From: Apodospora peruviana
Lineage: Eukaryota; Ascomycota; Sordariomycetes; Sordariales; Lasiosphaeriaceae
Reading direction: 5' to 3'
DNA: 64,000 nucleotides
NCBI GenBank assembly: GCA_033439685.1
Contig: JAUEDM010000008.1
Location: 1,178,001 to 1,242,000, forward strand
The notes under the pieces: generated by a model
What the model was told of the DNA's origin: nothing
What the model saw: the letters and a program-made list of their open reading frames with translations, nothing else
The model's database searches: none
Position numbers and translations under genes: made by a program
Part shown: positions 1-13,127 of the stretch, one piece after another
Position numbering within the stretch: the first letter of the stretch is position 1
Layout of the letters: each line of letters begins with the position of its first letter

Positions 1-1332
1 ACGGAGAACGTGTCTTGCCTCACCTGCTCTTCGGCTTCAGTCTGCAGATCCCTCGTCTCGAACTGCGGCCAGCTGATCCGCTCGGTGCAGCACGTCACGC
101 AAAACGACGACCGATCCGGCGCCAACGGCCTGCCCGAGTCGTTGCGCGCCCTAATCTCGGCCGGTTCCGATGACGACTTGAACAGGCCCCAGAAGCCCCA
201 GCCGATTTCTCTCAGTCTGATTTCCATGTCAAAGTCGAAATGCAAGTATCGCCGGAGGATGTGCCGACCAAACGATGACGCTCCGTTGTTAAGGATATGG
301 TCGATCTCCTCGGCGTCAACTTCGCGCGTGATGGTCAGCGGACAGTTGATATTTTCGTAGATCTCGGGGGTCCAGAGATGGAGCTGTGCTTCTGTTTGGC
401 CGGACCAGTGCGCTGCTCGGTCATAGGCTCCGTGTCGTGAATATCGTGCTCTGCACCGGCGTGGTCGCCGGCAGGAGCATTTGTCCGCGTGGGTTGAGGA
501 TACGCGGAAATGGGATTCGGGTTTGGGTAGTAAGGGTCCTTGTTGGGTTGCCATGTTGAATAGACTGGTGATTCCTCCGTGTTTGGTCTCGGTTGTTGGG
601 GGAGGATCTGGGCAATGTTAGCCGAGTTTGAGATTATTGACACACGATTTACTTGTGCTGACACTTTTCATAAGTCAAAGACTTGCGCCAGCTGCGCAGC
701 TTCCTTTCGTAGGTCAACTTGCTCGCATGCGCAGCGTGAACCGTCAATGCGGGCATAGGCTGTCCACCTATGCTGCCACCGATACCGGCTTGGATGTCGG
801 TCGAATCCCCATCTTCGCCTCTAAAGGTGATATCCGACGTTACCTGGTCTCCCTTGGGCAAGATGTCATGCCTCTCGCCGCTGCGATAGAGGTATCGAAC
901 GTTGATCGAGTCGAAAATGCGGTTGTGTTTCTGCAGTCTGCCCAGTCACGCCTGTCAGTTCAAGCACAACAAACACTGGATCTTGTAGTCGTACTCGCTG
1001 GATTTCTGGTTGATCGACAATTGCATTCTGAGGTTGAGGATAATGCGATAGACGGGTTTGGCGGTTGGGTTTCCTGCGCAGTTTCCCCCGGACCGCTCGA
1101 TTCGCATCACCGGATCCAAAACACTGACAGAAGCATAATGTCCCCTGCCTCCATCTACGCTTTCTTCCAAGTGAATCGGATGGATATGTGACAGTAGTCT
1201 CGGTGCTACCGGTGGAATTTCTGGTTGTGGGATTGCATATGGCCTGGAGTGTCGTCGCCGTTGGTGATGATCGTGATGGTGGTAACGGTGATGGTGATGA
1301 AGGCGCCGGTAATTTCTTTCGTGGTTGAGCAT
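1..1332 (-). CDS. Partial multi-exon hypothetical protein, 3' end outside window
   Basis: I do not recognise this protein. On the minus strand three coding-looking stretches follow one another. The first (about 1332 down to 985) is His-rich at its start and ends near EYDYKIQ. The second (about 945 to 651) contains HNRIFDSINVRYLYRSGE and ends near TYEKCQHK. The third is open from about 553 to position 1 without a stop and contains WTPEIYENINCP and FGRHILRRYLHFDFD. A good intron donor and branch (GTAAAT...CTAAC...CCCAG) lies around 652-607, supporting a join between the second and third parts. The first join would need an unusually short intron, about 39 nt, so the model may be wrong or the gene may carry a frameshift. 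No signal peptide, membrane segment or known domain is visible. The true start and end are uncertain. Confidence 0.42.
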
Positions 1333-4005
1333 CTTCCTGACTATTCATGAGCAGTATATCGATACGGAGAAGCGTGGAAGTCTCGAAACACTGCTCGCAC
1401 CAATTTCTCCAGATTTTGGGAGCAAGAGACATTATGAATACTGTCCAAATGTTAAGCGTATAAGTGAACCAGCAAAGCAGCTGATTCTGGTAGGCTGTTA
1501 AAGTCATCCAGCTCAACAGGTCCGGTGGCATGTGTGCTGAAATGTATGGGCCAGCCGCCATCAGTAAAAGGCACGAGAATTAATATTTCGTTCTAAGTTT
1601 TAAAGTTCGGGATTAATGCCCATGTGCGCAAGGCGACGGGGGCATTTTTTGATGGTGTCTCAGCTGTTTCTGTTGGAAGCCTCGTCAGCTGCTGGGTTCG
1701 TGGGGGTGCCGGTGACTTCGTTGTCTCAGGTCAGAGCCCGGGCTGGCGGGATGACATGGCCAGCACCCATGTATATTGAAGAGAGCATTTCGAGGGAAAA
1801 AGAAAGGAAAAGAGAAAAGCACAAAAATTGGTCTTGAATGATAAGCAAAAGAGAAAACAACTATTCAGGTTGATGCCCAACTGAGTAGCGAGCCTGATTA
1901 CTCTTCAAGTCAACCGAGCCGAAATAGTCAACCATATGCGTTGATTATATAAAGTACCTGGTATGCGCCTTGTCTGACATGAGCAACAGGCTTATAAGAC
2001 CAGGCCTCGTATTTCTGTGATCTCGCATAAATCCTTTTTTGTCTCTCTTCTCGTAATGACTACGACAAGGAACCAAATAATCATCCAGCTGTGCGTCTAA
2101 GGCTGAATATCTCGTAATTAGTACTATTCCCAACTTCCCGGTAATTGAACTCGATGCAACTTCGAGTAAGGTCACCTTCATGGTCATTGTCAACAATCAA
2201 CAGATCGTTGCTGGCAAACATGTCGACAAGACGTATAATATAATATTACTTAAACCATGAGACGAGATGAGATGAAACACACGGCCCTGGCCCCAACGAC
2301 AGAACAGACGTCAGCGATCTACGATTGCATGGTTCATCCGGGGAACCAGGCCTGTGGATCATCTCGTCCAATGGTCCTGCGGCCCTGTCAATCGATCTGA
2401 TATCCTGTCTGTCAAAAGTGTTCCAGAAGATGGGATCCGAGGACCGGGGAAGAGCCACACCTAGGTCTGGCACGCCGTTCCGAGCTGCCGGGCCCATCCC
2501 AATATGCACAATGATCTCATAAACGTTTTTATTTCCCCTCGTCCAAGGACAGGAAACTGCCCAGTGTAGTGGGGTCTCTGGGATCTGACTCGGGAAGTTC
2601 GGTGGTGCAAAAATCGGGGGATAGGGGAACAGGGGATGTGGAGTGAAGAACAAAGAAGAAGAAGAAGAGGCCCAATGCTCAAGGACCCTGCAACCCCCGA
2701 CCCTGTTTCGGCAGATGAGATGAACAACCAAGATTGGTCCACATGAACCATTCGGCATGTGTCTCGATCTATTTTGGTAGCGCAAAGCTTGTTTTTATAC
2801 CGGTGTGTTCTAACACAACGCTCACCTTGACCAGATTTTTGATCAACTGAACTTGCACACGAAAGACGACGTACGATAGTTCATAAAATAAAAATAAAAA
2901 CACTCCTGCGGCGCTCTGGACCTGACCAGAAGATCAAGAAGATAGCGGGAGTCCAGCTGACCTTTGACCTTGCCGCCCTGAGTCAGCCACCATGTCTGTT
3001 TGCTCCGTGAAATCCATTCTTCACCGTCGGCTCTCCACCGCCAAATCCACAAATACACCGAACGCTCAAAGAAGCCGCCGAACGAGAAACTTGACCTCCG
3101 TTCGTCTGATTGGCGAGTCCGGCCGTGTTCCCGGGCCTCGCCCACGGTGAAGAACAGGTGCCCAGTCGAGATTTTCAGCTGTTCCTGTTGATCGACCGGG
3201 ATTGTCCTCGTGGTCCGCCCTGTCCCCTTCCGTGGCCGCCGGGAACGGCTCCGTTCGTGTCAAATACTGACTCGCTTTATCCTTGTATGTTATTGTACTG
3301 TACAGATAGAGCTGAGCAGAAAGCCAGGGGCTAGCCTCGTCCGACCTGCTGCACACCATGCAACGGCCTCCATCCCACATTCTCTTCCAGTCTCCCACAG
3401 AGTCCCCGACCCTTAACCCCAGACCCCACGCGATATTTTGCATTGAGCTGCAATATTCTCGTGTTATTGGGTCTCTCCCCTCATAATTTCCCCAGCCATG
3501 TACTTCCCCGTATGCTGCATAATGGAAGCAACTTCTGGAGGTGGAGCTGCTCTCTCTTCACCGTGGCTTGCTTGTGAATTTTTTAGTTCGTCACTTCCAT
3601 GGACGGTGCCAGACCATACAGGCACCGTCGAAAGCCGAAAAGCGGGTATGCTAGGAGTTGGGGCAGACATCAACCCCGGATCATAATGCCTGCTTTGCTC
3701 CAGACCGGGGGAGAGGGAGAGAGGGGCTTGAAACTGGTATAATAAACATCGGACATCCCCAGATGCTCGTCCTGTCTTTCCTTCTCCCATCATCTTCACA
3801 TCTTTTTTAGCGGTCTTTTGACCTTCTTCTCTCCTTTTCCGCCCGCCCGCCCGCCCGTTCGGTCTTAGGAAGTTGCCTGGTCTTTCCGGTTTCCTGCTTT
3901 TTCATCCCGTTTTGTACCGACGACGAACTTACAGGCGTTGTGCTTTTATCTTTTGACGTTCGCCAACTCTTCACAGTCCACGGCACGACACATCAAACCG
4001 ACAAG
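1333..4005. other. Intergenic region and hexose transporter 5' region
   Basis: No gene is supported here. Short open frames exist on both strands, but none has a recognisable domain or plausible splice structure. The last 250 bases are pyrimidine-rich with a short CCCG tandem repeat at about 3841-3857, which is typical of a fungal promoter or 5' leader ahead of the transporter start at 4006. Confidence 0.6.
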
Positions 4006-5759
4006 ATGCCTGGTGGTGGCATAGCCCCCGTCGGAGGGCCACATAATGTGAGCCGCGTCGAAGCCCCCGTTACCATCAAGGCCTACCTGATGTGCATCTT
4101 TGCCGCCTTCGGTGGTGTCTTCTTCGGCTACGACTCTGGATACATCTCGGGTGTGATGGGTATGCCCTACTTCATCAAGACAATCGCCGGGCCGGACGCC
4201 ACTGCTCTGACGTCCTCGGACAAGTCTCTCATCACGTCCATCCTCTCGGCGGGTACCTTCTTCGGCGCCCTTATCGCTGGTGATCTGGCTGATTGGTTCG
4301 GCCGGCGCACCACCGTCATCTTGGGCTGCATGGTTTTCATCATCGGTGTTATCCTACAGACCGCGGCCGCCAGCCTGGGCCTGATCGTCGCCGGCCGCCT
4401 CGTCGCCGGCTTCGGCGTCGGTTTCGTCTCGGCCGTCATCATCCTGTACATGTCCGAGATCGCGCCCCGCAAGGTCCGCGGCGCCATCGTGTCGGGATAC
4501 CAGTTCTGCGTCTGCGTTGGTCTGCTGCTCGCCTCGGCTGTCGACTACGGCACGCAGGACCGCAACGACAGCGGCTCGTACCGTATTCCCATCGGCCTGC
4601 AGATGGCCTGGGCCCTGATCTTGGCCACCGGCTTGTTCTTCCTTCCTGAGTCGCCCCGCTACTTCGTCAAGAAGGGCCAGCTCGACCGCGCCGCTGCCGC
4701 CCTGGCCCGTTCGCGCGACCAGCCCATCGACTCGGCGTACATCCAGGATGAGCTGACGGAAATCGTCGCTAACCACGAGCACGAGATGTCGCTGATCCCG
4801 CAGACTAACTACTTCTCGGCCTGGACCAACTGCTTCCGCGGATCTATCTGGAAGGGCAGCTCGTCCATCCGCCGTGTCATTCTCGGTACTTCCATGCAGA
4901 TGATGCAGCAATGGTTCGTCTTCCCTCACCTCACCTCCATCTTCTAACCACTCAACCCAAGCTAACGTTAACAAAAGGACTGGCGTCAACTTTGTCTTCT
5001 ACTTCGGCACAACCTTCTTCCAGCAGCTCGGCACCATCTCCAACCCGTTCCTGATCTCGCTCATTACCACCCTCGTCAACGTCTGCAGCACGCCCATCTC
5101 CTTCTGGACGATGGAGCGCTTCGGCCGCCGCCCCCTCTTGATTTGGGGCGCTCTCGGCATGCTGGTCTGCCAGTTCATCGTGGCCATCATTGGCACCGCC
5201 CAGCCCGACAACGACGCCTGCGTCAAGACCATGATCGCCTTCATCTGCATCTACATCTTCTTCTTCGCTACCACCTGGGGCCCCGGCGCGTGGGTCGTCA
5301 TCGGCGAGATCTACCCTCTTCCGATCCGCGCCAAGGGCGTCGCGCTCTCTACTGCTTCTAACTGGCTTTGTAAGTTTCGCTCACCAAATCATCTATAAAA
5401 CAGGGGTGCTAATGATATGACAAAAAGGGAACTGCATCATCGCGGTGATTACACCCTACATGGTCGACGCGGACCGCGGCAACTTGGGCGCGAAGGTCTT
5501 CTTCATCTGGGGATCCCTCTGCACCTGCTGCTTCGTGTACGCCTACATGCTCGTCCCTGAGACAAAGGGTCTTACGCTGGAGCAGGTCGACCAGATGCTC
5601 GAGGAGACGACCGCGCGCACCAGCGCCAAGTGGGTACCGCACTCGACTTATGCTGCCGAGATGGGCATGACGGAGAAGCACGCGACCGGCCACGTCGAGC
5701 ACAGCAACCATGTTGTCGTTGGCGACCGGAAGAGCCTGAGCGGTGATGACAGCGTTTAA
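4006..5759 (+). CDS. MFS hexose transporter, high-affinity glucose transporter type
   Basis: Exons 4006-4913, 4978-5369 and 5428-5759 encode 543 residues. Both introns (64 and 58 nt) have GT/AG ends and a clear branch site (GCTAAC, GCTAAT). The protein is a 12-helix sugar porter of the plasma membrane that takes up monosaccharide by proton symport. Visible sugar-porter signatures are FFGYDSGYISGVMG in helix 1, DWFGRRTTV, the PESPRYF motif at the end of the first half, the second-half repeat ERFGRRP, and PETKG before the cytoplasmic tail. The ATG at 4006 is chosen because MPGGG...VSRVEAPVT leads directly into helix 1, as in fungal glucose transporters. An in-frame upstream extension from about 3940 is probably leader. 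The exact sugar is not readable from the sequence; glucose is inferred from overall resemblance to fungal high-affinity glucose transporters. Confidence 0.95.
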
Positions 5760-6851
5760 GTTGTTCAGTCACACGGACATTTCTCATTCTCTCTATATCT
5801 ATTTGTTAGGTTTTTATGGTGGCCATTGGGGGAGACACTAGGGTCAAGGAGGCGTTAATTACTCGGTTCACGGAGACCGGACCGGACCGGACTGGGACAT
5901 CATTTCTTTTTGGGGGAGGGGGGAGGATCTTCATGACCTGTGCAAACGGAACATTATGTGGTAGAAGCATTATCATGTCAGACTGGGCATACTGTTTTCA
6001 TGCATGTATGGGTCCAAGGATGTGTGGAGTTTATATGGAACGGAGTTCTAAAGAGAATTAATAATTAAAATTTATTATACAAAATTGAGTGCCTGCCCCC
6101 TTTAACCCTGCTGTTGTTCAATGCCATGATCTATCTGGGTGTCAGTTCCCATTCATCCTTTGATGTCTTGCTCTTCCTCTGTGTTTCACTAGGTTTCCTC
6201 CATTCTTCCTGTTGAGAAGCGAACGTCAGTAACTAGGTGTCTCCGTGCTCGCAAGACCGTGTTGTGTGCTCTCGGCGTATGTGGACATCCATCCCCTCGT
6301 GGTGATTAATGTGGCGGCACATAAAGATGACGCACAGATATAGGGCCAACTGCAGAATGGGAACAAGGCGAAAAACAACGGTGTAACAGACTCGCTGGCG
6401 GACGACATAGTCATAAATTCGTTCAATATCGGGGGTATCTATCTCTAAGGTAATCCTGTCGTATTTACAGACCCTCTGACATCTCTCATCAGTCGTCAGG
6501 CGCAACAACAGCAATCGCGCAGTTAAGTCGCAAGAGGTACCGCCCAGACCCGGTCGAAGACCTCATAATTTCGATGGCTAGCTCTCGGGAGACCAAGTTT
6601 CGCCTTGGTCTATTGCCGAAGCTCGGTTGGCATGTCGCCCGGCCCCGTCCCTTCCAGCGCGGCCGTGTCCCATGAGCGAGCGTCCTTGTTATTGGCGCAT
6701 TCAGGCGACCATGTCAATCCATAACTTATGCAGTTATTCCGAGCATGCTGTGGTTGACGCAGGTCTGTCGCAGGACGGCTGGCCAATGGGGCAAAAGTAT
6801 CCTCCTGCGTGGGTAGGTACTAGGTAGTGGTTCTCGAAATTCGAGACCCGT
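5760..6851. other. Intergenic region between convergent genes
   Basis: This lies between the 3' ends of the transporter (plus) and PAC1 (minus). A short GACCG tandem motif occurs near 5875-5893 and an AT-rich stretch at 6050-6090 could serve 3'-end formation. No coding frame is convincing. Confidence 0.6.
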
Positions 6852-8403
6852 CTAATTCGCAAAGATCCTCACGTTGAGGTCTACGCTGCCCGTGGCAATG
6901 ACGCAGCGGATCTGCGTCTCTCCGCCGGGACCAGCACCCCCAGCCTTTTTCGGTGTCCCGTTCTGCTCTCCGTTCTGGCCATCGGTACCGTTCACGGTAG
7001 CCCCTTTGATGACCGGTGGAGCCCATCTAATGCATTGCACGAAATGTCCGTGTGCGTCTCCGATAGTCTTGACGCATCTCCCTTCCTGTGTAAGGTCCCA
7101 GCATCGCAATGTCTTATCGTCCGATACCGAAATAAGGAACTTGCCCCCTGGGTGGAAGACCAGACCGCGTACCCAGTTATCGTGGCCGACCAATGTCTTT
7201 ATGCAAGTCCCGCGCGCATCCCATAACCGAATAGTTTTGTCTCTTGATCCTGTCGCCATAAACTCAACCGTGCTGGTTGCCGGCGGTTTCTTGATCCCCG
7301 CCATCGTGGCAAGGTGTGTGTATGCAGCCGGTGGTGCAATGGTGCAGCACAGGACCACGTGTTCGTGGCCGATCAGGCTAACCTTGGGTTCTGGGTTCGG
7401 TATCGACACGTCCCATAACCGCCCCGTCCAGTCATCGCCGCCCGACAGTATAAATTTCCCATCGATAGATGGACAAACGTCACGCACCCACTCCGCGTGT
7501 CCCCGTAAAGTCTTGACACAATATCCTGTGGTGACATCCCATATTCTCAGCGTCTTGTCTCGACTCGCGCTCACCAACAGATTGCCCGATGTACTGTCTG
7601 GCCCCGATGGAACGAATCGCACAGCACTAACGCTGTGGTCGTGGCCAGGAAGGGTTCGAATGTTCTTGTACTCGTCTGACGGGTCCCACAGCTTTATGGT
7701 CAAGTCGGAACTGCAGGATGCGAGAAGTGTCTTTCCTCGTGGGCCGCCAAAGTCGACGTCTAAAACAGCCTTGGTATGGCCTTTGACAGTTCTTTCGAGT
7801 TCGCCCAGTTCCCAATCCCATATCTTTATCGTCTGGTCCTCCGAGCCGGAGGCGAGAACCGAGAATATGGGGTGGAACGCGACGCAGGTTATGGGTTGTC
7901 GATGAGACTGAAGGGTGTGCCGTGCGGGTGATCGGGGAAGCCAGGCGACAGGGTCTTTATTTTGTCGTGAGGTGGGAGTTGCGCTGTCGAGCTCCGACTG
8001 TAGGATGCTGTTTCGGGATTCTAGATCCATAATCTAGAATAACAGCAGCACGTCAGAAAGAAAGTCATCGCGTAGGGGGACCTGGGACCTGGGCCATCGT
8101 GCCCCCAGGGTGCTAAACTGATAGACGAACCTTTTTTTGTAACCGGACGACGCTAGTCCATTTCTTCTCCAGTAGGCCTTCGTATTTCTTAGCAGCGTTT
8201 GGGTCGAACACATCTTCCCCGATGTTCAACTCTGCTCGAAGCGCCGAAGCGGTGCTTGTTAGGTTGTTGGCAGACAGGTATGCGATAAGAGCTTTATGTC
8301 TAAGCAATCAAGTCAGCCTCCAGTCGACGGGACCCATGCACCACGAGGAGCTATGCAGCACCTACAACTCTTCAGCTTGCCGGGACGTCAATATCTGGGC
8401 CAT
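6852..8403 (-). CDS. PAC1: Nuclear distribution protein PAC1/NudF (LIS1 homologue)
   Basis: Minus-strand exons 8403-8366, 8299-8131 and 8033-6852 encode 462 residues. The protein is the LIS1 regulator of cytoplasmic dynein, acting at microtubule plus ends in nuclear migration and hyphal growth. The 38-nt first exon encodes MAQILTSRQAEEL and joins HKALIAYLSANN to form the LisH dimerisation motif. A coiled-coil follows (KKIMDLESRNSILQSEL), then seven WD40 repeats with the usual GH...WD spacing (for example SGSEDQTIKIWD and TGSRDKTIRLWD). The end, ATGSVDLNVRIFAN, is the family C-terminus. The introns (66 and 97 nt) have GT/AG ends. A low-complexity insert rich in G, N and K between the last two repeats is common in fungi. 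Identity is certain from domain order and the conserved ends. Confidence 0.97.
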
Positions 8404-10196
8404 CGTGGCAAGATCTTTGGATGCCCAAAGGGCTATAACTTGGGACTCTCAGCAATCGCGGCTTAAGAATTGGAGCTTTCTGTGTGCCGAAGGCGATGTC
8501 GCTCTCGATGTGGCCGCCGGTGTCTTCGGTGTCGGTATCGAGTTCGAGTCGCCCACCTCCAATGCTTGAAACGTGTTTATCGAGACCGCTGGCTACAAAT
8601 GGCTTTCGAGAGGCGCGAATATGCAAAGTCCATGGCCCAAGGCCAGCTCGCGGTCGAGATAGCGGCGAATTCAGAGAAGGTAGCCTGCGCGTTTGTTGGG
8701 GGGTTCAAGTGTTGCGAACGCTCATCAAATGCAAAAGGCGGAGAGTTCGTGGAAAAGTGGATCTCGGGAGTTTGGGGAGAGGCAAGACGAAATAAGGATG
8801 GAGCCGGATCGGAGGCGTAGGTATTTTGTCACTTTGAACTCGGATAACAGTTATTGTATCAGCCTTGTTGGGTTTATTTATCAACCGTCAATAATACAAT
8901 GCTGCACTTTATTTACAACAGCGGGGCAGAAAGGTCGACTCCCTTCTTTCTTCAGTGGAAGAAGCGTGAGGTGGGATTGGGGATGCACAAAGTTGTCTGT
9001 CCGCAACATCAGGGGAAAGTCAGTGGTGGCAGCTGTCAGTCCAGCAATTGCCGGCCGTCCAGTGCAGGGATGAGTGACATCACATGCGGTTTTGGGTTTC
9101 TGCAGCAATGAGATCCATTGCGGGCGGACAGCGCGATTGGCGATTGGGCAGCCGCGCCACGTCGACAACAAAAAAGCAGGGGCCAACAGGGATCATGGAG
9201 GGGTTCTGTTGACCCAGATGCATCCCGCTCTGCTTCCCCGAAGCCACAGGTGATTGCCGCTGTGCGATGTGAACACCGCCCAGCACAAGAACCCATCGTC
9301 GCACAAAATGCTGTCAGAGCATGGGTAAAAATGGCACAGAGTGTCAAAATTCAGTAAAAGCGCGTAGCAGCCAACAATAGCATCTGGATGAGGATTAATT
9401 TCAATGCATTATTCCAACCATGTCCAGTCATGCCATGGAATTGAAATCAAGTTGGGATCCAACAGAAGCGGGACAGCCCGCAGTGATGATGATCGAATCA
9501 GGTGACCGTGCACAGCCACAAACCGCCTACCCCGTAGAGTCAAGCCACAGCAGGTACTGAGCAAGAGCGCACAGCAGCTGAGGCCCGGCCGCCCCTGGCC
9601 ACACCTACCCTGCCCTGTCCCGCCAACCAGAACTCATCGCGGACGGCAAGACAGAACAACAGCGTCAACAATCCACGCTCGACTTTTCAGCAATTTGCAA
9701 ACCCACGGCTCCGCAAAGAGCAGGCGCACCTCCAAACTTCTCCAATTATCTTATACCCATACTTCGCGCGTTGTTCTTGCGCCATCATTGTGATCCTCAA
9801 ACAGCGACCGCAATCCGACCCATAGCTCCCCACAAGTCAGAAGCAAGCATCGAAGCTTTGAGGTAGGTCGTGCTCTCCTCGCCTTCGCGTCCGCCCTCTC
9901 CTTCCAGGTCGCTCCGTCGAGATGTCGAAACACTCTTGCGTTAGACCTCGCAGCCAGGCTCAATCCGATGCACTGCTCTTCTTTTGGCCATTATGGTTGG
10001 CCGTAAAAATACACGCTCTTCGCTGCAGAAACTGATCAAGCAATTTTCTGCTTTAGGCCGCTCCAGGAAATCCACCTCGACGACCACCTCCGCTCCCGAC
10101 GCCGAACTCGACTCTGCGACACCGACACCGACACCGACACAACACCATTCTCATTCCCCCAGCCGAACATCAATTTCTACAGTGACGTCGTCCAAC
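8404..10196. other. Divergent promoter region, PAC1 and alp14-like gene
   Basis: These 1.8 kb separate two divergently transcribed dynein/microtubule genes. No convincing coding frame is present. A frame from 9993 is open into the downstream gene start and is discussed there. Confidence 0.6.
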
Positions 10197-13127
10197 ATGG
10201 CTGAGGAAGAGGACTTTAGCTCCTTGCCCCTGACGGACCGCTGGGTTCACAAGGTGCGATGGGCATTTTCCACGCTAACGCCCTACTCCCGGATATGGCG
10301 TGGGCTAACATAGGTGCTCTATGATGGATAGGTCTGGAAAGTCCGCAAGCAAGCATACGAAGAAGCCGCCAAGCTATTCGAAAATAGCCCAGACGAATAC
10401 GACCCTGTCTTCAGGCCATTTGTTCAGGACTCTAGCTTATGGAAGGGTGCTGCGGCAGACTCGAATGTTGCGGCCCAACAAGAAGGTCTCGGCGCTCTCT
10501 GTGTCTTTCTGAAGTTTGGCGGTCGCGAAGGAGCCGTTCGAGCCAGGTCACATGCCATCACGCCGATTGTCGAGAAAGGTCTCTCGTCGACCCGAGCTGC
10601 GACCAAAGCTTCCGCAGTCGAAGCGCTGCTGCTGTTCATCGAGCTCGACGTTCCCGGGCCTGTTATTGAGGACATCCTCCCCGCGCTCTCTAACAAGCAA
10701 CCAAAAGTCGTCGCCGCGTCACTCGCCGCCCTTACACAAATATTTCATAATTATGGCTGTAAGACAGCAGACCCTAAGCCGGTGCTGAAGGTTCTGCCCA
10801 AAGTCTTCAGTCACGCGGACAAGAATGTGCGAGCTGAGGCAACAAATCTCGCCGTCGAATTTTATAGATGGCTGCGGGAGGCTATGAAGCCGATGTTTTG
10901 GGGCGATCTCAAGCCTACCCAGCAAACCGATCTCGAGGCGCAGTTCGAAAAGGTCAAGGCAGAAGGCGCGCCGAAACAGGAGCGTCTCCTACGGTCTCAG
11001 CAAGCTGCCAAGGAGAGAGCTCCTGTTGGTGGTGCCGCTGAGGAAGAGTATGACGACGGAGGCGATGTTGAGGAGCCAGCAGAGATCGACGCGTTCGATT
11101 TGGCCGAGCCGCAAGATGTGTTAAACAAACTCCCGAAAGACTTTTACGACAACCTGGGTTCATCAAAATGGAAGGAGAGGAAGGAGGCTCTGGAAGCGCT
11201 ATATGCCATTGTCAATGTTCCGCGAATCAAGGATGCCGACTTCGGTCAGGTTAACCACAGCTTGGCCAAATGCATGAAGGATGCCAACATAGCGGTTGTC
11301 ACTCAGGCAGCGCAGTGCATCGAGCTGTTGGCCAAGGGTATGCGGAAAGGCTACTCCAGGTATCGATCAATCGTCATGCAGCCGATCATGGAGAGGTTGA
11401 AGGAAAAGAAGCAAACGGTTTCCGATGCCCTAAGTGCGGCCTTGGACGCGGTGTTCCTGACGACCAACCTCACCGACTGTCTCGAGGACATCATCACGTT
11501 CATGGCGCACAAGAACCCTCAAGTCAAGGAAGGCACCATGAGGTTTCTTGTGAGGTGCTTACGGACGACAAGGGATGTTCCCGAAAAGCAGGAGATTGCA
11601 ACGATCGTTGAGGCAGCCAAGAAGTTGCTATCTGAAGGAAGTGAGAGTCTGCGGTCTGGTGGTGCCGAAATTCTAGGTACCATTATGAAGATCATTGGTG
11701 AGCGAGGAATGAATCCCCACCTCGAGGGCCTTGATGAAATTCGCAAGACCAAGATCCGCGAGTTTTACGAGACAGCCGAAGTCAAGGCTAAGGAGAAGCC
11801 AAAGCCAGCGCCGAAGCCGGCACCCGCTGCCCGAGCTCCTCCGAAGAAAGTGATGGGTGGTGGCAAGAAGGCACCTGTTGGCATGAGGAAGCCAGCCCCA
11901 GCGCCAATCGCCGCACCACCTTCTCCAGAACCACTCCCACCTCAGCCAAGCTCCCGTGCCGCACCGGGCAGCAAGCTAGGGATGCCGAAGCCGGGTGGTC
12001 TTGGAGGACTTAAAGCGCCACAGAAGCGAACCCTAGCTGGGCCTGGTACTGCCTCACCACGTCGGCCCGCACCCGCGCCATCCCCTCCTGTGGAAGATGA
12101 GCCTCCTTCTCCGTCTGCAACAAGGCAAGCACCGCGCATAGGGTTGGGGAGAGGCGGTCTTGCAGGCCGCTCCTTGGCTAAGCCTATGGCTCCAGTGCAA
12201 CAAATGCCACCCCCATCACCGACGCCAACGTCTGGTTTTACGGCAATCGAGCGCGCAGAACTTGAAGAGCTCCGCGATGCCAATGAGCGCCTCCTCAAGC
12301 AAATAGAAGATGGTCGACACGACAGGTCAAAGCTCATGTCCGAGATACAGGAACTGAAGAACCAAAATGCAAGCTTGATCGAAGACCACACCAGAGACGT
12401 CCTCTCGATAAAAGCCAAGGAAACACAGCTGGTCAGGGCACGCAGTGATGCAGAGGCGGCAGAGCAGACGAATGAGAGGCTACGACGCGAACTCGACCGC
12501 CTCAAGCGTGCTCTCAGTAAAGCCGAGGCTGCTGGCGCTGCTGGCCCGGGTAGCCCCAACTCAACTCATCTCGGCATGATGAGCCCCACACACGACGACG
12601 CGGGCATCTATCGTGACGGTGGGTTTGGGTCGGGCGCGACTAGGAATCGTATGAGCTTCACAAGCACCATGAGCGAGGAGAAGGAGAACGGTAACAGCGT
12701 GCCGTATCCACGCAACAAACTAAGCCCAGAGCTTCAAGCTCAGTATTCTGGCAGCGGGCCCAGCAGTGGCCGTGGCAGCCCTGCCCGAGGATTTAGAAGG
12801 GATATGGCCGTGGATGATAGAGAAGTGCGGAACAACGAACCTCCACAGGGGTACACCAGCTACGCCGATAGGTCGGGCAGCCGGGCAGGCAGCCGGCAAG
12901 AAAGCAGATTAGGCAATCCACCTTCAACCGGGGGCGCATCGGCGGGAACTGGAATGGAGAGCTGGAAGAGGGCGGCAGAGGTGACAAGCCAGCTGAAGGC
13001 AAGGATCGAACAGATGAAGGTATGTTGATGACTATGCCGAATGTGAGGAGACATCTGTGGCTAACTATTTCACCAGGCCAAGCAGGGCATCAAGTCATCC
13101 AATGACCCCTCCCCTTACTCGCGTTAA
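10197..13127 (+). CDS. alp14: XMAP215/Dis1 family microtubule polymerase (Stu2/Alp14 type)
   Basis: Exons 10197-10253, 10332-13019 and 13077-13127 encode 931 residues. The protein binds tubulin through TOG domains and promotes microtubule growth at plus ends, spindle poles and kinetochores. The start MAEEEDFSSLPLTDRW and the following VWKVRKQAYEEAAK form the first helices of TOG1 (about 1-230). TOG2 begins near 285 (FYDNLGSSKWKERKEALEAL) and runs to about 500. A basic Pro/Ala/Lys linker (about 510-640) is the expected microtubule-binding region. A coiled coil follows (about 655-755), then a Ser/Gly-rich tail. The last exon is only 51 nt; its intron has a textbook GTATGT...GCTAAC...CAG. The two TOG domains plus dimerising coil match yeast and fungal members rather than the five-TOG animal form. 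An in-frame ATG at 9993 could add 68 low-complexity residues, but the chosen ATG matches the family. Confidence 0.95.

Noticed and set aside
628..1191. 187-codon plus-strand frame
   Set aside because: Its residues lack protein character and it lies antisense to better-looking minus-strand exons.
2246..2785. 179-codon minus-strand frame in the intergenic region
   Set aside because: No domain, low-complexity content and no splice or start context.
6874..7905. 343-codon plus-strand frame
   Set aside because: It is the antisense shadow of the WD40 region of PAC1, created by its codon use.
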